DNA from: Chrysogorgia sp. JL179-B06
Taxonomy: Eukaryota; Cnidaria; Anthozoa; Scleralcyonacea; Chrysogorgiidae
Assembly (NCBI GenBank): GCA_035772405.1
Contig: JAYKKM010000080.1
Span: 4,101,501 to 4,165,500 of the forward strand
Length of the DNA: 64,000 nt
Direction: 5' to 3'
The position numbers and the translations under genes were made by a program. Below are positions 34,518-45,420 of this stretch, in pieces (within the stretch, counting starts at the first letter, position 1; every line of letters starts with the position of its first letter). Under the pieces are notes generated by a model, which made no database searches, was not told the DNA's origin, and was given only the letters and a program-made list of their open reading frames with translations.

Positions 34518-34594
34518 GCCAAAAAGGCCAAAAGCCAGGCCAGTAAGGCCAAAAAGGCCTAAAGTCAGGCCAGTAAGGCCAAAAAGGCCTATCG
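34518..34594. repeat. Tandem GGCC-N5-GGCC palindromes
   Basis: GGCCAAAAAGGCC occurs three times and GGCCAGTAAGGCC twice in about 77 bp, in a roughly 30-bp periodic arrangement. Each is an interrupted palindrome of GGCC with a 5-base spacer. On the plus strand it encodes AKKAKSQASKAKKA-like residues, probably incidental. Confidence 0.7.
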
Positions 34595-34636
34595 GGCATC
34601 AGGTGTTTAATAATTGACTTGGTCGTGTGGTTTATT

Positions 34637-35290
34637 ATGAATTCGAGGCAACTTAATGAGTATCCCATTTCGCTGCCGTTCATGTCTAGAAAGCGACTGA
34701 CTGTCGAAAGAGACGAAATAGAACGAGTGATCCAGTCGAACGATTCACCTTATATTCACACGATTACAGTAAATATTATTTATGTCGAGATACCGAACGG
34801 TGGGACGGGAAGAAAACCAACGTGATTGCAAACTAGACAAATAGCGCTCTAATGACAACCCCCCGAAATCTCTGTCTCGCTCGTCTTCGTCGCAAAAGCC
34901 AAAACCGATGAACGCCATCCATACATTAAAGATTATCGAAGGCCATTGGCGAACTTGCTTATAAATAGTACGAAAAAGCCCGCGTTCCACCCAATCAGCT
35001 TAGTTGAAACTTCGATACCGCACTGAGCGACAAAATAAACATTGTCTCAAATGTTTCGATGGGCACTTAAACATGCTGATTAATTCCGACCCGGAGGCGT
35101 CGAAACGTATTTACCTACACGATAACCATTGCGATGTGATCTGAGGCGTGCATATTTGTAAGAAAGACTACGATAAAATCGAAGATCATCTTTGCGGAGA
35201 TATGACTGTAAGCGGTGTTATACACAGAAGTGCCATGGTATCGAGTGTAATCGATTCTTCAAAAGCGGGTGAAAACGGCCAATTTGCGCA
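34637..35290 (+). pseudogene. Decayed N-terminal region of a Polinton-like DNA polymerase B
   Basis: The first 62 codons from the ATG at 34637 are open and include TVNIIYVEIPNGGTG, which resembles a segment near the N-terminus of these polymerases as I remember it. Beyond the stop at 34825, pieces in different frames continue in the expected order: VAKAKTDERHPYIKDYR (about 34,886-34,940), SDKINIVS (about 35,026-35,050), then SDPEASKRIYLHDNHCDV and CKKDYDKIEDHLC (about 35,080-35,195), the zinc-binding lead-in to the exonuclease domain. Nothing of the exonuclease or polymerase domains follows. This region is not represented in the polymerase at the left edge, so the two cannot be aligned here. 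Assignment rests on recalled family sequence and needs a search. Confidence 0.5.
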
Positions 35291-35433
35291 TCAATCGTGA
35301 AATGTCAACACTATAGCCAGGTGATGGCACATAGTAACTTTATTTGCTAGTAATCCTGATGGCCTTTCAGAAGACACGGCCATGAGTGGCAACTTTATGT
35401 TGCGCCCGAGAGTTATAATAACTTTATTTACCA

Positions 35434-35478
35434 GTGACGAACGGATAAGCGTGACGAACGGATAAGCGTGACGAACGG
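35434..35478. repeat. 17-bp tandem repeat, 2.6 copies
   Basis: GTGACGAACGGATAAGC at 35434, again at 35451, and a partial copy at 35468. It lies just upstream of the AT-rich promoter-like stretch before the 35574 ORF. Confidence 0.85.
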
Positions 35479-35495
35479 AAGTCACTTACACCCAT

Positions 35496-35535
35496 GAAAT
35501 ATAAACTCGAAATATAAACTATATAAACTCGACAT
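35496..35535 (+). promoter_or_regulatory. TATA-like cluster upstream of the DMDGF ORF
   Basis: ATATAAACT occurs three times (about 35500, 35512 and 35521) between the 17-bp repeats and the ATG at 35574, at 45-75 bases from the start. This spacing suits a short-leader promoter. Function inferred. Confidence 0.35.
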
Positions 35536-35573
35536 CTATTCCATCAGTATTAGTATATTATATCGCTATTATT

Positions 35574-35903
35574 ATGGATAACATCGTAGGGATTCTCGAC
35601 ATGGATGGTTTCCAAATAAACAGGCAATTCTACTGCAAAGAGCTTGGGGTGCTTAGTGTCGGAGAAGACGAAGCTTCTTCGTTCTTTTTTGATATTGGGA
35701 TAAAATGGAGTGAACTCAGCGAAAAAGACGTCAGAAATTGTCGCTACGTTCAAAAGAACGTTCATAAACTCCCTTGGGGTTTTCCAAAGGGTACCATCGT
35801 GAGCGATTTTTACCATCGAGTCAAAATAGATGAAGACTCCGCGATAGCGTACAAGGGCGGACATTTCGAGAGAGACATGAAACCTAACGACTTTAACGTA
35901 TAA
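35574..35903 (+). CDS. Mobile-element associated protein with DMDGF motif, probably C-terminally truncated (109 residues)
   Basis: Clear ATG; MDNIVGILDMDGFQINRQF at the start, then SSFFFDIGIKWSELSEKD, YVQKNVHKLPWG, IVSDFYHRV and AYKGGHFERDM near the end. I remember close relatives as predicted proteins in cnidarian genomes, possibly linked with Polinton-like polymerases. The pattern (acidic hydrophobic DxDGF strand at the start, KGG..E/RD near the end) would suit an RNase H-like or exonuclease-like fold, but I cannot confirm that. Relatives as I recall them run on for several dozen residues; here a TAA comes soon after FERD, and the next frame stays open a short way, so truncation by frameshift is likely. 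It follows the polymerase remnant on the same strand and has its own TATA-like stretch. Confidence 0.55.
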   Translation: MDNIVGILDMDGFQINRQFYCKELGVLSVGEDEASSFFFDIGIKWSELSEKDVRNCRYVQKNVHKLPWGFPKGTIVSDFYHRVKIDEDSAIAYKGGHFERDMKPNDFNV

Positions 35904-36482
35904 CCTAAGGGATTCTCTGGACGAAGAGAAGCCGTACGAAGAACGAATTTTGAATCGTTATTGACTTGTCAAACGAAGCGAAGGTTGAGTGCTCACTTGG
36001 ACAATAGCCCGTGGGTCGTTAAGAGGCATTAGTGGGTGCAACTCACAAATATTTGCATGTCTTGGGAATATTTAATTGCTTTGAGGGTACACACTAGGAT
36101 ATTTATGGTTAAACCGGCCCGTGTAGACTCCTAACCCTATTCCACGTTCATAACCCTAAATTTAATTATATTTGGAATATCACCGATTCCAATTCCGACT
36201 CCTTGACTCTCATCGGGAGTTTGTGCGATTGCTTAAGTCTTCGACTGCACCTATATGTCTGTCCTCCGCGTTCGACTGAAGTGTGTTTTTCGCCACATCT
36301 ATACAAAGAGAATGAACCTTAATAATTTGTTTGCCGTATTATGGCTTATCTCGCTTTAATGTACACAATTCCTATGATGAAGAAACACTTCGGGAAACAG
36401 TGCGAAGAACTGTTCAAGATCTCACACATATTGACTTGGAAAAAAATATAAATTTAAACGGCATTGCGTTACAGCGTTACTA
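35904..36482. other. Intergenic stretch without a supported gene
   Basis: Moderately AT-rich and non-repetitive as far as I can see. It contains a stop-to-stop frame of 60 codons (36,316-36,498) without an ATG, ending inside the adjoining inverted arm, and an overlapping 38-codon ATG frame from 36,340. Neither has a recognisable domain. Confidence 0.5.
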
Positions 36483-36770
36483 TGCTAATGCTTATTGAGA
36501 TTAGCAAACCATTTGTCGGACTTTCACCAACTACCCTCGGAAGAAAGGCAATCTATAATTGTCAGGCGAGTGATGAAAATACACTTTAATTTCATTTTAT
36601 TCCCTAATACACATTACGACTGTTAATCGCCCCATATGCTCCCCAAACACACACCAAATGGCCCGGAGGACCTTTTTCGCGGCCCTGTGGCCCGTTTGAG
36701 TGATATACCTACTATCCCCGCTCACCTCCATGAATACCTCTCCCTCGCAATTCACCCATCCACCCTTCAA
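36483..36770 (+). repeat. Left outer inverted arm
   Basis: The reverse complement of the last 290 bases of the window matches over this whole stretch, from TGCTAATGCTTATTGAG to CACCCTTCAAAAG, with small differences such as ATTTGTCGGAC versus ATTTATGTCGAAC and GGCCCGGAGGACC versus GGCGCGGAGGGCC. Non-coding. Confidence 0.85.
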
Positions 36771-37340
36771 AAGTAAAAAGTTAAAGTGAACATAAAGTTA
36801 AAGTAAAGTTAAAAGTTAAAGTAAACATAAAGGTAAAGTAAAGTTAAAAGTTAAAGTTAAAAGTTAAAGTAAAGTTAAAGTAAAGTTAAAAGTTAAAGTA
36901 AAGTTAAAAGTTAAAGTAAACATAAAGTTAAAGTAAAAAGTTAAAGTTAAAAGTCAACGCAAAGTTAAAGTTAAAAGTTAAAGCAAAGTTAAAGTTAAAG
37001 TAAACATAAAGTTAAAGTAATGTTAAAAGTTAAAAGTTAAAGTAAACATAAAGTTAAAGTAAAGTTAAAAGTTAAAGTTAAAAGTTAAAGTAAAGTTATA
37101 AAGTTAAAGTAAACATCAAGTTAAAGCAAAATTAAAGTAAAGTTAAAAGTTAAAGTAAAGTTAAAAGTTAAAGTTAAAAGTCAACGCAAAGTTAAAGTTA
37201 AAAGTTAAAGTAAAGTTAAAGTTAAAGTAAACATAAAGTTAAAGTAAAGTTAAAAGTTAAAAGTTAAAGTAAACATAAAGGTAAAGTAAAGTTAAAAGTT
37301 AAAGTTAAAAGTTAAAGTAAAGTTACAGCAAAGTTAAAAG
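36771..37340 (+). repeat. Left AAGTTAAAG minisatellite (570 bp)
   Basis: Built from AAGTTAAAGT and AAGTTAAAAGTTAAAGT with periodic AACATAAAG and GTCAACGC variants. It is the mirror image of the first roughly 570 bp of the right array, variant by variant. Confidence 0.92.
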
Positions 37341-37906
37341 TTTAGTTCAGTTTAGTTTATTAGATTTTTCACTCTTAGGTGAACGGAATACCCCAACAGG
37401 CTAGAAGCCCAATTATAGGGGTGGCATATTGCAAACTGATTGCTGTATTTCACTTCGCAGACATAAAAAAGTGTCCCGCAATGACCCCAACAGGCTAGAA
37501 GCCCAATTATAGGGGTGGTATATTGCAAACTGATTGCTGTATTTCACTTTACAGACATAAAAAGTGTCTCACAATAGAGTCCCGCCGTCCCGAAGGTCCC
37601 TTTCAACACCGCTTGGCTTTGCCAAGAGCTGTGCGCGAAGGCGCTGAAGGGACTTCGGGACTCCGGAACTCTATTGCGAGTCACTTTTTATGTCTGTGAA
37701 GTGAAATACAGCAATCAGTTTGCAATATACCACCCCTATAATTGGGCTTCTAGCCTGTTGGGGTCATTGCGGGACACTTTTTATGTCTGCGAAGTGAAAT
37801 ACAGCAATCAGTTTGCAATATGCCACCCCCATAATTGGGCTTCTAGCCTGTTGGGTTAACCGTTCACCTAAGAGTGAAAAATCTAATAAACTAAACTAAA
37901 CTGAAC
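37341..37906. repeat. Inverted core with paired 94-bp repeats and central hairpin
   Basis: Each half carries two direct copies of a roughly 94-bp unit (CCCCAACAGGCTAGAAGCC starting at 37391 and 37485; complements at about 37,670-37,860) and a TTCACTCTTAGGTGAACGG segment at its outer side. The halves meet at a perfect CTTGGC-TTT-GCCAAG hairpin (37612-37626) inside an imperfect GC-rich stem (GTCCCGAAGG...CTTCGGGAC). The 61-codon ORF over the right half is just the 94-bp repeat read twice, with no independent support. Confidence 0.85.
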
Positions 37907-40900
37907 TTTTAACTTTGCTGTAACTTTACTTTAACTTTTAACTTTAACTTTTAACTTTACTTTAACTTTATGTTTACTTTAACTTTTAACTTTTAACTTT
38001 ACTTTAACTTGATGTTTACTTTAACTTTAACTTTGCTTTAACTTTTAACTTTAACTTTGCGTTGACTTTTAACTTTAACTTTTAACTTTACTTTAACTTT
38101 TAACTTTACTTTAATTTTGCTTTAACTTTATGTTTACTTTAACTTTTAACTTTACTTTAACTTTTAACTTTAACTTTTAACTTTACTTTAACTTTATGTT
38201 TACTTTAACTTTTAACTTTACTTTAACTTTTAACTTTAACTTTGCGTTGACTTTTAACTTTAACTTTTAACTTTACTTTAACTTTTAACTTTTAACTTAT
38301 TTTAACTTTGCTTTAACTTTCAACTTTGCGTTTTTAACGTTACTTTAATTTTGCTTTAACTTTTAACTTTAACTTTGCGTTGACTTTTAACTTTTAACTT
38401 TCTTTAACTTTTAACTTTTAACTTACTTTAACTTTGCTTTAACTTTTAACTTTGCGTTGACTTTTAACTTTAACTTTTAACTTTACTTTAACTTTTAACT
38501 TTAACTTTTAACTTTACTTTAACTTTATGTTTACTTTAACTTTTAACTTTACTTTAACTTTTAACTTTTAACTTACTTTAACTTTGCTTTAACTTTTAAC
38601 TTTGCGTTGACTTTTAACTTTATCTTTTAACTTTACTTTAACTTTTAACTTTAACTTTTAACTTTACTTTAACTTTATGTTTACTTTAACTTTTAACTTT
38701 ACATTATCTTTTAACTTTAACTTTTAACTTTACTTTAACTTTATGTTTACTTTAACTTTTAACTTTAACTTTACGTTGACTTTTAACTTTAACTTCTAAC
38801 TTTACTTTAACTTTTAACTTTACTTTAATTAGCTTTACCTTTTAACTTTAACTTTGCATTGACTTTTAACTTTTAACTTTACTTTAACTTTTAACTTACT
38901 TTAACTTTGCTTTAACTTTTAACTTTACTTTAATTTTGCTTTAACTTTATGTTTACTTTAACTTTTAACTTTACTTTAACTTGATGTTTACTTTAACTTT
39001 AACTTTGCTTTAACTTTTACCTTCAACTTTGCGTTGACTTTTAACTTTAACTTTTAACTTTACTTTAACTTTTAACTTTACTTTAATTTTGCTTTAACTT
39101 TATGTTTACTTTAACTTTTAACTTTACTTTAACTTTTAACTTTAACTTTTAACTTTACTTTAACTTTATGTTTAGTTTAACTTTTAACTTTACTTTAACT
39201 TTTAACTTTAACTTTGCGTTGACTTTTAACTTTAACTTTTAACTTTACTTTAACTTTTAACTTTACTTTAATTTTGCTTGATCTTTTAACTTTAACTTTG
39301 CATTGACTTTTAATTTTTAACTTTACTTTAACTTTTAACTTTTAACTTACTTTAACTTTGCTTTAACTTTTAACTTTGCGTTTTTAACGTTACTTTAATT
39401 TTGCTTTAACTTTTAACTTTAACTTTGCGTTGACTTTTAACTTTTAACTTTCTTTAACTTTTAACTTTTAACTTACTTTAACTTTGCTTTAACTTTTAAC
39501 TTTGCGTTGACTTTTAACTTTAACTTTTAACTTTACTTTAACTTTTAACTTTACTTTAACTTTTAACTTTAACTTTTAACTTTACTTTAACTTTATGTTT
39601 ACTTTAACTTTTAACTTTACTTTAACTTGATGTTTACTTTAACTTTGCTTTAACTTTTAACTTTAACTTTGCGTTGACTTTTAACTTTAACTTTTAACTT
39701 TACTTTAACTTTTAACTTTACTTTAATTTTGCTTTAACTTTATGTTTACTTTAACTTTTAACTTTACTTTAACTTTTAACTTTAATTTTTAACTTTACTT
39801 TAACTTGATGTTTACTTTAACTTTTAACTTTACTTTAACTTTTAACTTTAACTTTGCGTTGACTTTTAACTTTAACTTTTAACTTTACTTTAACTTTTAA
39901 CTTTACTTTAATTTTGCTTTATCTTTTAACTTTAACTTTGCATTGACTTTTAACTTTTAACTTTACTTTAACTTTTAACTTACTTTAACTTTGCTTTAAC
40001 TTTTAACTTTGCGTTGACTTTTAAATTTAACTTTAACTTTACTTTAACTTTTAACTTTAACTTTTAACTTTACTTTAACTTTATGTTTACTTTAACTTTT
40101 AACTTTACTTTAACTTTTAACTTTAACTTTACTTTAACTTTTAACTTTACTTCAAATTTTAACTTTAACTTTTAACTTTACTTTAACTTTAACTTTTAAC
40201 TTTACTTTAACTTTGCTTTAACTTTTAACGTTAACTTTACTTTAACTTTTAACTTTAACTTTTAACTTTACTTTAACTTTTAACTTTAACTTTTAACTTT
40301 ACTTTAACTTTATGTTTACTTTAACTTTTAACTGTGCGTTGACTTTTAACTTTAAACTTTTAACTTTACTTTAACTTTTAACTTTAACTTTTAACTTTAC
40401 TTTAACTTTATGTTTACTTTAACTTTTACTTTGCGTTGACTTTTAACTTTAACTTTTAACTTTACTTTTACTTTTAACTTTAACTTTTAACTTTACTTTA
40501 ACTTTAACTTTTAACTTTACTTTAACTTTGCTTTAACTTTTAACTTCAACTTTACTTTAACTTTTAACTTTAACTTTTAAACTTTACTTTAACTTTTAAC
40601 TTTAACTTTTAACTTTACTTTAACTTTATGTTTACTTTAAACTTTTAACTTTGCGTTGACTTTTAACTTTAACTTTTAACTTTACTTTAACTTTTAACTT
40701 TAACTTTTAACTTTACTTTAACTTTATGTTTACTTTAACTTTTAACTTTACTTCAACTTTTAACTTTAACTTTACTTTAACTTTTAACTTTAACTTTTAA
40801 CTTAACTTTAACTTTTAACTTTAACTTTTAACTTTACTTTAACTTTATGTTTACTTTAACTTTTAACTTTACTTTAACTTTTAACTTTAACTTTTAACTT

Positions 40901-42250
40901 TACTTTAACTTTATGTTTACTTTAACTTTTAACTTTACTTTAACTTTTAACTTTAACTTTGTGTTGACTTTTAACTTTAACTTTTAACTTTACTTTAACT
41001 TTTAACTTTACTTTAATTTTGCTTTATCTTTTAACTTTAACTTTGCATTGACTTTTAATTTTTAACTTTACTTTAACTTTTAACTTTTAACTTACTTTAA
41101 CTTTGCTTTAACTTTTAACTTTGCGTTTTAACGTTACTTTAATTTTGCTTTAACTTTTAACTTTAACTTTGCGTTGACTTTTAACTTTTAACTTTCTTTA
41201 ACTTTTAACTTACTTTAACTTTGCTTTAACTTTTAAATTTGCGTTGACTTTTAACTTTAACTTTTAACTTTACTTTAACTTTTAACTTTAACTTTTAACT
41301 TTACTTTAACTTTATGTTTACTTTAACTTTTAACTTTACTTTAACTTTTAACATTTAACTTACTTTAACTTTGCTTTAACTTTTAACTTTGCGTTGACTT
41401 TTAACTTTATCTTTTAACTTTACTTTAACTTTTAACTTTAACTTTTAACTTTACTTTAACTTTATGTTTACTTTAACTTTTAACTTTACATTAACTTTTA
41501 ACTTTAACTTTTAACTTTACTTTAACTTTATGTTTACTTTAACTTTTAACTTTACTTTAACTTTTAACTTTAACTTTACGTTGACTTTTAACTTTAACTT
41601 TTAACTTTACTTTAACTTTTAACTTTACTTTAATTAGCTTTACCTTTTAACTTTAACTTTGCATTGACTTTTAACTTTTAACTTTACTTTAACTTTTAAC
41701 TTACTTTAACTTTGCTTTAACTTTTAACTTTGCGTTGACTTTTAAATTTAACTTTAACTTTACTTTAACTTTCAACTTTAACTTTTAACTTTAACTTTTA
41801 ACTTTACTTTAACTTTATGTTTACTTTAACTTTTAACTTTACTTTAACTTTTAACTTTAACTTTACTTTAACTTTTAACTTTACTTCAAATTTTAACTTT
41901 AACTTTTAACTTTACTTTAACTTTAACTTTTAACTTTACTTTAACTTTGCTTTAACTTTTAACGTTAACTTTACTTTAACTTTTAACTTTAACTTTTAAC
42001 TTTACTTTAACTTTATGTTTACTTTAACTTTTAACTGTGCGTTGACTTTTAACTTTAACTTTTAACTTTACTTTAACTTTTAACTTTAACTTTTAACTTT
42101 ACTTTAACTTTATGTTTACTTTAACTTTTAACTTTGCGTTGACTTTTAACTTTAACTTTTAACTTTACTTTAACTTTTAACATTAACTTTTAACTTTACT
42201 TTAACTTTAACTTTTAACTTTACTTTAACTTTGCTTTAACTTTGCTTTAG
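37907..42250 (+). repeat. Right CTTTAACTT minisatellite, first part
   Basis: 4.3 kb of 12-17 bp units (TTTAACTTTTAACTTTAAC, ACTTTACTTTAAC, TTTATGTTTACTTTAAC, TTTGCGTTGAC, TTTTGCTTTAAC). The plus strand has almost no G apart from the ATG, GCG and GCATTG variants. Longer words recur in the same order, so units are organised into kilobase-scale repeats; the marker TTAATTAGCTTTACC lies near 38,826 and 41,631. Confidence 0.95.
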
Positions 42251-42336
42251 CTAATATACATGTATGCGCCGTGAATGGCAGCACGTTTTAGGACTCCAGT
42301 GTTTTTACATCTTTTTATACGTTAACTTGCATCATT

Positions 42337-43087
42337 ATGGTATTCCAACGTTCTACTTGGCTTTATAATGGTGCTATGAAGAAGCTGTGGCCGCTCTATC
42401 GAGGAAAGAGAGCAGGACGACTTGTTAAAGAGAGAGAAACATTTCGTCGTTATGAAATTAAGCTGATTCAGTCGAGGGAAACGAAGCGTGCCTTCCCTGT
42501 CTCAAGTCACCTACGATCACATAGCACAGCGAATTGTATACACATCACTCCGACAACTACTATAACTCAGAAAAAAAGGATCTACGACTGCTTATGTCCC
42601 ATCCTTTCTCCTATCAAACGTTATGTCTTTGGCCCCAAAGATTGACGAATTACGCCATGTTTGTTTTGTATTCTGGTCTGAGTTGTATTTGCATAACCGA
42701 AACTTGGCTTCAGAGCCATATTAGCGACAATATTGTCGCTCTAGAAGGGTTTAATCTTGTTCGGAGGGACAGACGTGAAAGAATTCATGGCGGAGTTTGT
42801 ATGTTTATTAGAGATACGATTAAAATTTACTGTTTTTTGATGATCTGGACGATAGTTCTTTTGAAGTACAGTGGGTTAAACTTCGACCAACGCGTCTCCC
42901 AAGGGGCTTCAGTTGTATTGTTGCTGGTGTTGTTTACCATCCGCCAAACGCTGACAATTCTGCAATGTTAGACTATTTAACGAAATGTTTATCATCGAAT
43001 AGAATCTCGTTTTTTCCAACTGTGGCTTTATGATCGTTGGAAATTTTAACGGGTTAAATACTACGCGTCTACAAAGGAGTTTTTGGG
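42337..43087 (+). pseudogene. LINE ORF2 N-terminus and AP-like endonuclease (degraded)
   Basis: Nicks target DNA to prime retrotransposition. From the ATG at 42337 a basic segment (MVFQRSTWLYN...) reads 102 codons; after a frameshift CICITETWLQSH (about 42,690-42,725) holds the catalytic glutamate, then GGVCMFIRD. Frame is lost again near 42,825, with continuing sense in another frame (VVYHPPNADNS-like, about 42,925). The usual GDFN motif reads GNFN at about 43,037, a catalytic change. At least three frameshifts or stops in 750 bp. Confidence 0.75.
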
Positions 43088-44083
43088 TTGAAACAGCTAG
43101 TAAATTTCCCGACTAGAGGACGAAATACACTTGATTTAATGCTTACCAACCTGAAGGATTTTTATGAGGCACCCAGTAAGCGTCCCCCCTTTGGGCTATC
43201 AGATCATATGTCAGTAGAAATCAAGCCAAAATCTAGGGACCAACTTCCGAAAACCAATTTCATCATCAAGTCGAGAGATTTACGTCCAAGTAGTCGCCTA
43301 GCTATGCGTACATACCTTCAAGCTGTTGATGTACCAGTTATAGTGGACGCCGTGGAGTCATGTGAGGAAAAACTTTCTCGTTTCGAAACGATTATTACGA
43401 CAGGACTGGACCTTGTTCTACCAATTCTCTCAAAGAAAGTATGTACGACTGAACCGCCGTGGATTACATCTACCCTAAAGCAACTGATTAAAGAACGGCA
43501 GAGAGCCCTATCGCGTGACAATTTGCGATATTTTAAACAGCTACGAAACCGAGTAAATCGTGAACGAAAAGTGTGTCGTGCCAAATACTATCAGGCTAAA
43601 GTAGCTCATTTGAAGGAGAGTAAACCAGCAGTTTGGTGGCGAGAGGTGAAAAAACTTAGCGGTTTGGCTCCTGCCTTTGTCACACGAAATAACATTTCTA
43701 AACCACTGCAACAGCTATATGGGACACCCGACGAAACTAGCTTAGCTAACATCATTAATGAAGCTTTCATTTCGCCAATGCGCAATTTTACTCCTCTGCC
43801 TGCTGATTACATCAACGATTTCACAAACAGCCTGCAGATTGATCAAGCCTTTGTTGTTTCGGGCGATTCAGTGCGTAAGAAACTATCGAAGCTCAATCCG
43901 ACCAAAGCGCAAGGACCTGATGGTATTCCAGGGTGGTTACTGGAAGAAAATGCTGATTTACTTTTTGGAGCTGTCACTGACATCTTGAATTGTTCCTACC
44001 GAGAAGGTCACCTCCCCTTGTCGTGGAAAGAAGCAAATATAATACCAATACCAAAGAAAACCCCGATTCAAGATGTGAAATAA
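43088..44083 (+). pseudogene. LINE ORF2 middle part: endonuclease end to start of reverse transcriptase
   Basis: Open for 331 codons, first codon TTG, so it is a segment rather than a gene start. It contains LVNFPTRGRNTLDLM and GLSDHMSVEI (the SDH endonuclease motif, about 43,196-43,215), a basic linker with KERQRALSRDN, VWWREVKKLSG, then the reverse transcriptase entry motifs KLNPTKAQGPDGIP and WKEANIIPIPKK. It ends where the frame shifts after IQDV (44,078). Confidence 0.82.
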
Positions 44084-45292
44084 ACATTTACGCCCAATCT
44101 CCCTAACCCCTATCTTAATCGAAAGTGGCGGAAGAATTTGTCGTGGATATTTACGTAAAACCAGCAGTTATGGAAAAGCTCGATGCCCAACAATTCGGAA
44201 CCGTTCCTCGTTCATGCACTACACATGCGCTAATTAGCATGATGCACTCGTTGGCAAAATCCACAGATGGAATGGCGCCACAACTAGAGTAGTCCCTTTT
44301 CGACTTCAGGAAAGCTTTTGATTTAATTGACCACGGCATTCTTGCAAAAAAAGTTATCCAATTATAACATCCCAAGGACAATTATGTGTTGGATCTTGGA
44401 TTTTCTGATGTCTCGAAAGCAGAGAGTGAAGTTGAGCAATGATTGTTATTCGGAATGGGGGTCTGTCCGGCAGGTGTACCGCAGGGGACAAAAACTCGGT
44501 CCCTGGCTATTCCTAATAATGATTAACGACCTGAAAGTGGATAACGTAGATCTTTGGAAGTACGTGGACGACACTACTCTTGCAGAATCAGTGAAGAAGG
44601 AAGAGTTTAGCTCCATGCAAATGTATGTAGATGAACTTATTACAAAGACTGAGGCGGACGGTTTCCAACTTAACGAGACAAAATGTAAAGAGCTTCGTGT
44701 TAGTTTCTCGAAGTCTAATAACGTGATTGAGCCGATTGTAATCAACGAAAAGAACGTCGAAGTTGTCCCTTCTGCAAAACTGTTAGGTTTAACGATATCA
44801 AACGACCTAAAGTGGAACACCCATATCGCGGAGATTTGTAGGAAAGTAGCATCGCGTTTGTACTTTCTTAGACAGCTTAAACGTGCTAAACTACCAACCA
44901 AAGATCTTACTCTATTCTATATCACTTGCATTCGCCCTATAACAGAGTACGCGTGTGAAGTTTTCCATGGCTCATTACCTCAATATTTATCCGACGATCT
45001 AGAGAGTCTACAAAAGCGTGCCCTACGTATTATACACCCCGAACTGTCTTATAGTCAAGCTTTACAAACGGTGAACTTTGGAACACTGTCCAGTAGACGA
45101 CAAAGTTTAAACGATAAGTTATTTCAGGAAATTATCGATGATAATTTACATAAACTGCATAAACTATTGCCTCCTAGAAACAATAGTACCGTATGCTTAC
45201 GCAACAGACGCATGTTTCAGCTCCCAAAATGTAAGACAAATAGATTGAAGAACAGTTTTATTCCATACAATTCCTATAGATACTCGTATTAA
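44084..45292 (+). pseudogene. LINE reverse transcriptase and C-terminus
   Basis: Continues the element's reverse transcriptase. A stretch in one frame (AVMEKLDAQQFGTV, THALISMMHSLAKS) ends at a TAG at 44,288-44,290 just before motif A (FDFRKAFDLIDH, about 44,299-44,334). A slip in the A7 run near 44,345 shifts to the frame open from 44,327 to 45,292. Motif B (AGVPQGTK) is displaced by two compensating indels between about 44,468 and 44,494. Motif C YVDD is intact at 44,561-44,572, and thumb and C-terminal segments follow (LESLQKRALRIIHP; RRMFQLPKCKTNRLKNSF). Inactive, but decay is modest. Confidence 0.85.
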
Positions 45293-45420
45293 GAATGTAA
45301 TCATAATTTTATAAAATTTTAGTGTAACATATAAATATATACTTTTTAATGTAAAGGTTATTTTAATTCAGCCTTTGATGCTGTAAGTTATAACTTCAAT
45401 AAACTATCTATCTATCTATC

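Larger units (their letters stand above)
42251..45420 (+). mobile_element. CR1/jockey-like LINE inserted in the minisatellite (3.17 kb)
   Basis: Non-LTR retrotransposon: 5' segment, endonuclease and reverse transcriptase coding, an AATAAA at about 45,398, and a (TATC)n tail (45,404-45,420), after which the minisatellite resumes at once. No RNase H and no poly-A. The target duplication cannot be recognised because both sides are repeat sequence. The marker spacing across it (5,994 bp) minus its own length gives 2,824 bp, almost equal to the 2,804 bp of the preceding interval, so nothing else was lost or gained. Confidence 0.88.

Noticed and set aside
34308..34562. 84-codon ORF with AELHGQIKVNSHFAIDAVEMFHAY
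   Set aside because: Part looks protein-like, but the frame runs through two GCGTACGTACAG motif copies and the GGCC repeats, and no family is recognised; possibly element debris, not a gene I can support.
36316..36498. 60-codon stop-to-stop frame with peptide-like composition (DEETLRETVRRTVQDL), ending in the left outer arm
   Set aside because: No ATG, no recognised family, and an overlapping ATG frame looks equally peptide-like; too short to claim.
37674..37859. 61-codon ORF with an internal repeat (TFYVCEVKYSNQF twice)
   Set aside because: It is the non-coding 94-bp core repeat read twice; the mirrored half has no matching ORF, and there is no start signal.
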